A stretch of DNA of 64,000 nucleotides from NCBI GenBank assembly GCA_017451735.1, contig JAFTNU010000040.1, positions 1-64,000 on the forward strand, written 5' to 3'. The translations under genes were made by a program, and so were the position numbers. Below, in pieces: positions 59,054 to 64,000 of this stretch; the stretch's first letter is position 1, and each line of letters starts with the position of its first letter. Source of the DNA: Clostridia bacterium (GTDB lineage: Bacteria > Bacillota > Clostridia > Oscillospirales > CAG-272). The notes below the pieces were generated by a model. It was given only the letters and a program-made list of their open reading frames with translations, was not told the DNA's origin and did not search any database.

Positions 59054-60973
59054 ATGAAAAGAAGAATTTTGTGTTTGATCTTGTGCGTGATAACGCTTGT
59101 GCCGCTGCTTGCCATTGCACCGAGCGCGGCCACCGATGTGGATGTGGCGGATGAGCTGGAAAACTATACGATTGACGGGAAAGCATTTGATCAGAGCGAT
59201 TATCCGTTGGATCCTATGGATACCGATGTGTACATTTTGACTATCCGAGAGGAGGGCGTGGATCCTGCTGTTTCGTATGTACAATGGAGTTATAAGTTCT
59301 ATATCTATTTTTATAATCCTTCCGGGAGAAATCTGACCATGAGTGATGATTCGGTCGTATTCATGACTTTCAGTGAGGAAAACGATGACACCTATGTCTC
59401 CACAGCAGAGCCATGTTACGTGGTAGATATCCAATATAGCTCGGATAACCGTTTCCTTCGGGTGCAGTATGATGTTCCCAAACTGTTTGTAAGTCAGAAT
59501 TATGACCGTCGCATCTATCATATTTATGAGTTCCGCTTTTGGGAGTATCATGCTAAGTATAATGCTTGCTTTTTTGTAACCGGCTTTGAAACAACTGATA
59601 ACTTGGCTTATAGTGAGGGATCTTTTTTGACCTTGGATTTGGAGCTGAACGGAACGGTCTGGCGTGATGAGAACTTTGTGTCTTTGGATGACCCTTATCA
59701 TTACCAGGAGCTGGCCACCGTTTATTTTACAATTCCCCAGGATGTCTATGAAGTATATGATCGTATTTATCAGGTAACGACCGAATTTTTCCTGTTTAAT
59801 TCTACGCCGATCGTTGTGACCAATTCAGAAGAATTGAACAATATGGATATTGCTTATCTGAAGTCCGGATACACGGTAGACAATTACATTGAGGGTGTTC
59901 CTACGCTTTCTTATGGTGATCTGTATTATGTAAAATATTTTGCCGGAGAACCGAATGTGTTTATTGCTCCGGAATGGGTTTATAATCCTGCAGATAAAGC
60001 ATATCTGGAGTCTATATATGATTTCTTTTCAGTATATGGATATGATTATTTTACAGAGATTTACCCGTCTTTGTGTTATTTCTTCTATAATCCCGATATT
60101 GTGGTAGACGAAAAGAACAATTCCTTTTATCAGGCGGTTCCTTCCGGTCAATTGACCTCTTATGTAGACCAGTTTTCGCAATACTATTATCCTGATACTT
60201 ATACATCATTTGTTTGCGGTATAGCTCCCGAATTGTATGAAAGCATGGAAAAGTACAATGTGGTGTTGAATCCTGAGGATATTTACGATTATGAATTGGG
60301 TACCACGATTGATAAGCCTTATGAAGATCGCAGTTGGTGGGCCCGCATTTGGAATCTGGATAAATGGCAAGAGGTTACCGAGAAGGTAAAGCAGGTTTTT
60401 GTTATAACCGATCCTGCTGCTGTTGCGGCACAGTATGCAAATGATCCGGTTGGCCTTTCCGAGGCATATAAAATTGGTGTTGCGGATGCTCCGGGCTTTA
60501 TTGAATATTTGCGCAATGCAGATGGAGTTGTGACGCTTTGTCGCTTTGCCAATACCCAGTATGAGTGTCGCGAATTGGATTGCAATCCCAAATTGACCGA
60601 TGGTGATGTGTGGCTTTGCCGGGCGAGCTTTTATCAGGATGTGGATGTCACTTTTGTGACGTTTGAAAAAGACGGTAAAGAATACGTGTATGCGGTCAAT
60701 GCTGATCCTATTGATATGGATGGTGGTGTTGGCGTCAAGAATGATGCTAATCTTAAGCCCAGCTTTAATTCAAACGAGTTTAAAAATGCCGTATATGCTT
60801 TGTTGAGCGGCGCCAGGGATGCAGGCAGTAAGTTGAAAAGCACGTTGATCATCGTGGCAATTGTCCTTCTGCTGGTATTCATTGTTTGGCTTATAGTCAA
60901 ATTATTTGGTCCGGGACAGAAGGTTACTATCAAGTACGATCCGCCAGATGGGAAAAGGAAGAGAAAAAAATAA
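59054..60973 (+). CDS. Exported protein with C-terminal membrane anchor, pIII/adsorption-protein candidate
   Basis: A 639-residue protein with a cleavable signal peptide (LCLILCVITLVPLLAIAPSA, about 5-24), a long Tyr/Asp-rich exported region (for example YDVPKLFVSQNYDRRIYHIY), and at the end one membrane helix (STLIIVAIVLLLVFIVWLIV, about 597-616) with a basic cytoplasmic tail (PDGKRKRKK). Signal, long exported region, and C-terminal anchor is the layout of filamentous-phage adsorption proteins, and of many Gram-positive surface proteins. AAGGAGTAAAAA precedes the ATG. The sequence itself has no family I recognise. Confidence 0.6.
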   Translation: MKRRILCLILCVITLVPLLAIAPSAATDVDVADELENYTIDGKAFDQSDYPLDPMDTDVYILTIREEGVDPAVSYVQWSYKFYIYFYNPSGRNLTMSDDSVVFMTFSEENDDTYVSTAEPCYVVDIQYSSDNRFLRVQYDVPKLFVSQNYDRRIYHIYEFRFWEYHAKYNACFFVTGFETTDNLAYSEGSFLTLDLELNGTVWRDENFVSLDDPYHYQELATVYFTIPQDVYEVYDRIYQVTTEFFLFNSTPIVVTNSEELNNMDIAYLKSGYTVDNYIEGVPTLSYGDLYYVKYFAGEPNVFIAPEWVYNPADKAYLESIYDFFSVYGYDYFTEIYPSLCYFFYNPDIVVDEKNNSFYQAVPSGQLTSYVDQFSQYYYPDTYTSFVCGIAPELYESMEKYNVVLNPEDIYDYELGTTIDKPYEDRSWWARIWNLDKWQEVTEKVKQVFVITDPAAVAAQYANDPVGLSEAYKIGVADAPGFIEYLRNADGVVTLCRFANTQYECRELDCNPKLTDGDVWLCRASFYQDVDVTFVTFEKDGKEYVYAVNADPIDMDGGVGVKNDANLKPSFNSNEFKNAVYALLSGARDAGSKLKSTLIIVAIVLLLVFIVWLIVKLFGPGQKVTIKYDPPDGKRKRKK

Positions 60974-61047
60974 CAAAAATCCCCGGCTGAAATATGCCGG
61001 AGACAATAAATAGTCGTGTGGACTTAAAACACAGAAAGGAAATACAT

Positions 61048-61245
61048 ATGGCAAGAAGTTATTATGGAAACAAGGGCTACAAAGGTCGGAGCGGCAAAAA
61101 GAGCAAATATAATGATTTGCAGAGATTTGCATATAAGATGGGGCAGATTGAAAGGGGTCGAAAAAATCCTGATAGTCTGATTACCGAATCTTATAATAAC
61201 GGAAAAACACCTCGTGAAAAGAAGCAAAAGAAGTCTTTGTTTTGA
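61048..61245 (+). CDS. Small basic phage-element protein
   Basis: A 65-residue, Lys/Arg/Gly/Tyr-rich protein (MARSYYGNKGYKGRSGKKSK at the start, then a short helical part and a basic tail). It resembles the 40-residue basic protein at 56302 in charge and in its MAR start. AAAGGAAATACAT precedes ATG 61048. Probably a nucleic-acid-binding component; not a typical coat protein. Confidence 0.6.
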   Translation: MARSYYGNKGYKGRSGKKSKYNDLQRFAYKMGQIERGRKNPDSLITESYNNGKTPREKKQKKSLF

Positions 61246-61250
61246 TTAAC

Positions 61251-61285
61251 ACAAAAGCACTCGCTCATAGAGCGAGTGCTTTTGT
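61251..61285. terminator. Bidirectional terminator in the phage element
   Basis: ACAAAAGCACTCGCTC and its exact complement GAGCGAGTGCTTTTGT with a 3-base loop, between convergent genes. Confidence 0.85.
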
Positions 61286-62088
61286 TATTCGTTTACTTTC
61301 CCAGGTTCGGCAAATGCAATTTTCATTTTGTAGGAGTTATTTTCGACTTCCTGTTTATTGATATATATTACGGTGATATTGTCTCTTTGGCACAACTGCG
61401 GATATATTTCCGTTTTGTAGTCTTTTGTGTTTTGATATGAGATATTGGATTTTCCATATCCCCAAAATTCTATATAAATGTTGTTAAGGATGGTGCCGTC
61501 TTTTCGTTTTAATTTTGGGATATAAAAATCTGGGGTGAGTTTGTGATTTTTATCTAATGGTATTATTTTTTCGTATGCATGCAATATTCCTGTATGATAT
61601 AGCCAATCATCTATTATTTGTTCATAAGGACTTTTGACCTTGTGCCCGTCTTCACAAAGGAAAGGAGATGCGTATTCAGCATCAAGTAGTTTAAACGAGT
61701 CGCAGTTTTCCGCTTTTAAAAACAATGTTTTGTTTTTGTATTTTGAGTAACAGTCGCGACAAAATAGATATGTTCCAGCACTATTTTCACAGATAATACA
61801 TTTTCTGTCGGTTTCATCATTTTCGAATCCATCCTGAGGAATGCAATCATCAATTAGCTCGAATTCATCACAGTTTTTGCATTGTAATGTAATAGTTTTA
61901 TTTTTGTACTGATAATAGCATTCACGGCAAAAGAGGTATTCGCCGCTATCGTTGCCACAAATAAGACACTCTCCTGACACATCCTCCCATTCTTCAAAGG
62001 ATAGATTTTCTTCGTCATTTTCTTCATAATAGCAATTTTTGCAAAGGGGGTAACGTCCGCTATATTTTCCACATTTTTCACAATACAT
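61285..62088 (-). CDS. Zinc-ribbon PD-(D/E)XK nuclease, cargo gene
   Basis: A 267-residue AT-rich protein. Residues 1-130 hold three repeats of a CxxC...CxxCY module (CEKCGKYSGRYPLCKNCYYE; CLICGNDSGEYLFCRECYYQ; CIICENSAGTYLFCRDCYSK). The C-terminal half resembles a restriction-type nuclease: SPYEQIIDDWLYHTGI, LTPDFYIPKLK (catalytic Asp), NIYIEFWGYGKS (catalytic Glu), and NTKDYKTEIYPQL (Lys). It runs against the phage structural genes with its own promoter (TTGACT-18-TATAAT, 62149-62120), which suggests cargo such as a defence or anti-rival function. AAGGAGTATGTGCC precedes the ATG. Confidence 0.72.
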   Translation of the reverse strand: MYCEKCGKYSGRYPLCKNCYYEENDEENLSFEEWEDVSGECLICGNDSGEYLFCRECYYQYKNKTITLQCKNCDEFELIDDCIPQDGFENDETDRKCIICENSAGTYLFCRDCYSKYKNKTLFLKAENCDSFKLLDAEYASPFLCEDGHKVKSPYEQIIDDWLYHTGILHAYEKIIPLDKNHKLTPDFYIPKLKRKDGTILNNIYIEFWGYGKSNISYQNTKDYKTEIYPQLCQRDNITVIYINKQEVENNSYKMKIAFAEPGKVNE

Positions 62089-62147
62089 GGCACATACTCC
62101 TTATGTGTTTGTTGTAGCAATTATACACCCTCACCAAGTAAAAAGTC

Positions 62148-62175
62148 AAGCCCCGCGGGAATTCCCGCGGGGCTT
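62148..62175 (-). terminator. Terminator of the P-loop ATPase gene
   Basis: A perfect 28-base palindrome (AAGCCCCGCGGGAA|TTCCCGCGGGGCTT) followed on the minus strand by GACTTTTT. Its left edge overlaps the -35 box of the nuclease promoter by two bases. A separate 18-base palindrome TTGAAAGTGCACTTTCAA lies at 62182-62199, over the ATPase stop codon. Confidence 0.8.
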
Positions 62176-62195
62176 TATCTTTTGAAAGTGCACTT

Positions 62196-64000
62196 TCAAT
62201 CCCTGTGTTTTCTTTGTTCCAGGTACTGCCGGAGCGCTGCGGCCAGGCGTCTTTGAGCGGGCTTGACCTCGGTGTAATAGTTGAAGTCCTCCGGATCCAG
62301 ATTCTCATTGGTCTGCATGAGCGGATCAATCGGTTCCGGCTTGTCCGCATCCACATTGTAGTAGGTAAACAGATCTCGGTTGAGGAAGGAATGCGCTTTC
62401 TTCATATCGAGCACGGTGGCGTACTTGTCCCGGTATGTGGCCAAGTCGTTCAGCCCCACCTTGCAGCGGGCGGTCTGCAGCTCGGTGAAGGCTTTGAAAT
62501 AGTCGGTGGCATAGCGCTCCGCATAGGCCTTTTTGAACATAACATAGTATTTCTTTTCCTCCACATTTTTGCTTTCCTTGCCCGCCTGGATGTTGGCCAC
62601 GGTGGTGGTCTCGCAGAGCATGTTCTGCTGATAGTATCCGTAAAGGTTTTGACGCCGAGTGAGATACCCGAACAGAGCGGAGGCAACTCCCTGGCCCAGC
62701 CAGGTGATCAGATGATGATTGCCCCATTTGAGTCGGCTCTCATTCCATACGCCCCGCCACCAGTCTATGTATTTGCCCAGGATCCCATCCTCGACCCAAA
62801 AGAGAGGCAAGGCATTACAGGTCTCCTTGTGCTTCTCGATATGCATGACCTGACAGAGTTCATGGCCGTCAGCGCCCCAGGAGGACACGCGCTGAGCATT
62901 GCAGAATACGTGCATAAAGCATCGATTGGCAAGCATGGCCGGCTGGCCCGACATTTTGAACCAGGTGTTGAACAGGTCGTTCTTCTGATTGCACTCATCC
63001 TCCCTGGCCTTGACCTCCTTCAGCTGATCCATGTTTTTGCGCTCCTTGTCGATCTCTGTGATCACCAGAACGCCAAACTCAAAGGCCCCAACATTGGGAT
63101 TGTCCTCCAGGATCTTCCGCCCCGGCCGAAGCATATCATAGTCCAGAATGTGGCAGTATTTGCCCTCGATGTGGATCCTGGCAGGATCCCGGTGAAAAAA
63201 GTCCACGTCCACTAACGGAAAGTTGCCCTCGTCCTCCAGGATGAAATCGTCACGGATCGGCAGATTGGCCAGGATGTAGGAGGTGGTCATGGTGTAGCTG
63301 AAATAAGCCTGCACGTATTCCTCCAGCGCATCCCACACGGAGATCTCCTTCAGGTTGTCGTTGAAGTAGTAGGCATACTGCTCTACATCATAATGCCAGA
63401 TCTGTGTAGGGTCCATGGAAAAGGCATAGGTCAGCCGCCGCACGCGGATCCAGTTGCGAGCTGATACCCAGTGCTTGATGGTGCCGTCGTGAATACGGTT
63501 CTTGATCTCCAGCTCAAAGGTGATCCACGGGAACCGTGGGAACTTCATTTGATTCTCATTGAGGATTTTCAGATACTCCTCCCGATCCATGGCGGCACGG
63601 GTAATGGCCATGTCGTTCTGTACCATATCCTTGCCGGCGCGCATGGGTGCCGCAAAGAAGGTGGCCTGTGGAGCCTCATTCAGCATCCCCTTGTTCTTTG
63701 CCTCCATGTGCTGGAGGCGATCCATACCCTTGCGCTGCCTCCACTTGTCAAATAGCCAGATCAAAAGCACCGCCCAGCAGATTCCCGGCAAGACATGCCA
63801 GGTCAAAAGCACATCTACCACCAGCTTGATGCATTGCCGCCCAAAGGTGGATAAATCCAGAAAATTGAGAATGTAGAAATAGTAGGCTAAGAATTCCAAT
63901 ATCAGGGTATATACGCCCAGGTATAAGAGCCAGATAGCGGCAAAAGCCGTCCACCATCGGGAGCCCCGGAAGAAGTCCCAGAAATCCAGACACCAGTCTT
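62196..64000 (-). CDS. Membrane P-loop ATPase, Zot/pI-like morphogenesis candidate (N-terminus outside window)
   Basis: The frame is open from the right edge of the window to a stop at 62196, about 600 residues, so the true start lies beyond 64000. The visible N-terminal part has at least two membrane spans (WWTAFAAIWLLYLGVYTLIL and VLLTWHVLPGICWAVLLIWL). Then comes a Walker A-like TFFAAPMRAGKDM (Asp in place of Ser/Thr), and about 220 residues on a hydrophobic strand ending in acidic residues, FGVLVITEIDKERKN, like a Walker B. After it, LANRCFMHVFCNAQRVSSW is where Zot/pI ATPases place sensor residues. pI/Zot proteins drive extrusion of filamentous phages. A conjugation-type coupling ATPase is the alternative. 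GC-richer than the structural genes. Confidence 0.5.
   Translation of the reverse strand, partial: DWCLDFWDFFRGSRWWTAFAAIWLLYLGVYTLILEFLAYYFYILNFLDLSTFGRQCIKLVVDVLLTWHVLPGICWAVLLIWLFDKWRQRKGMDRLQHMEAKNKGMLNEAPQATFFAAPMRAGKDMVQNDMAITRAAMDREEYLKILNENQMKFPRFPWITFELEIKNRIHDGTIKHWVSARNWIRVRRLTYAFSMDPTQIWHYDVEQYAYYFNDNLKEISVWDALEEYVQAYFSYTMTTSYILANLPIRDDFILEDEGNFPLVDVDFFHRDPARIHIEGKYCHILDYDMLRPGRKILEDNPNVGAFEFGVLVITEIDKERKNMDQLKEVKAREDECNQKNDLFNTWFKMSGQPAMLANRCFMHVFCNAQRVSSWGADGHELCQVMHIEKHKETCNALPLFWVEDGILGKYIDWWRGVWNESRLKWGNHHLITWLGQGVASALFGYLTRRQNLYGYYQQNMLCETTTVANIQAGKESKNVEEKKYYVMFKKAYAERYATDYFKAFTELQTARCKVGLNDLATYRDKYATVLDMKKAHSFLNRDLFTYYNVDADKPEPIDPLMQTNENLDPEDFNYYTEVKPAQRRLAAALRQYLEQRKHRD

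Larger units (their letters stand above)
54290..64000. mobile_element. Inovirus-like prophage or related ssDNA element (right end outside window)
   Basis: A compact, lower-GC block: two GC-rich hairpins, a replication-initiation-factor-type Rep, a small ssDNA-binding-like protein, two tiny basic proteins, four secreted or membrane-anchored proteins, a nuclease cargo gene and a membrane P-loop ATPase. No integrase, large terminase, portal or tail gene is seen, which argues against a tailed phage. The left border lies between about 54262 and 54340; the exact attachment site was not found. A rolling-circle integrative element is the main alternative. Confidence 0.55.

Overview
The window looks like a chromosomal segment of a Gram-positive member of the Clostridia, probably an uncultured gut lineage related to the Oscillospirales. 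The reasons are vegetative promoters close to TTGACA-17-TATAAT, strong AGGAGG-type ribosome sites, U-tract terminators shared by convergent genes, and a Clostridia-like gene set (DegV, CarD, MtaB, GluQ-RS, a GlmM/left-handed-helix acyltransferase pair, a potABCD operon, a zinc-type L28). By eye the core genes are GC-rich. Three stretches differ: about 7.3-11.9 kb (moderate GC), 37.4-42.1 kb (clearly AT-rich) and 54.3-62.1 kb (moderate GC).

Layout. 1-7.2 kb: N-terminal part of an FtsK-type DNA translocase running off the left edge, a split TauE/SafE transporter, a class II glutamine amidotransferase, rpsO and pnp. 7.3-11.9 kb: a 1313-residue zinc ribbon-TIR-transmembrane-InlB-repeat-glycine-rich protein, divergent from a small XRE regulator, with an inverted repeat over the TIR promoter. 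11.9-23.5 kb: a DHHW protein, paired intergenic repeats, DegV, rlu-lnt, mtaB plus an unknown gene, rpmB, and a proC operon with two SGNH hydrolase paralogues. 23.5-30.5 kb: CarD, two MATE exporters behind an attenuator-like leader (the second frameshifted at its start), galE, and glmM with an acyltransferase-like partner. 30.5-37.1 kb: a polar amino-acid ABC operon whose binding protein looks circularly permuted, a 5'-nucleotidase/guanylate-kinase fusion, and dxs with a ThyX-like partner.

37.2-42.1 kb: tRNA-Leu(GAG) followed by an AT-rich island holding a large zinc-finger/PD-(D/E)XK-like nuclease with a C-terminal membrane anchor, two small genes and a leftover gene tail. 42.1-54.2 kb: HAD phosphatase, gluQ, ComEC-like hydrolase, SpoIVFB-like protease, the potABCD polyamine importer, a decayed sialidase-like/AraC gene, a GH36 alpha-galactosidase and a small conserved hypothetical.

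54.3-64 kb: a compact mobile element with two adjacent GC-rich hairpins, a replication-initiation-factor-type Rep, a small ssDNA-binding-like protein, two very basic small proteins, four secreted or anchored proteins (one collagen-like with a zinc ribbon, one with a C-terminal membrane anchor), a convergent zinc-ribbon nuclease, and a membrane P-loop ATPase that continues past the right edge. This set resembles a filamentous (inovirus-like) prophage of a Gram-positive host, and it is the best candidate here for an undescribed system. The TIR surface protein and the membrane-anchored nuclease island are the next most interesting.
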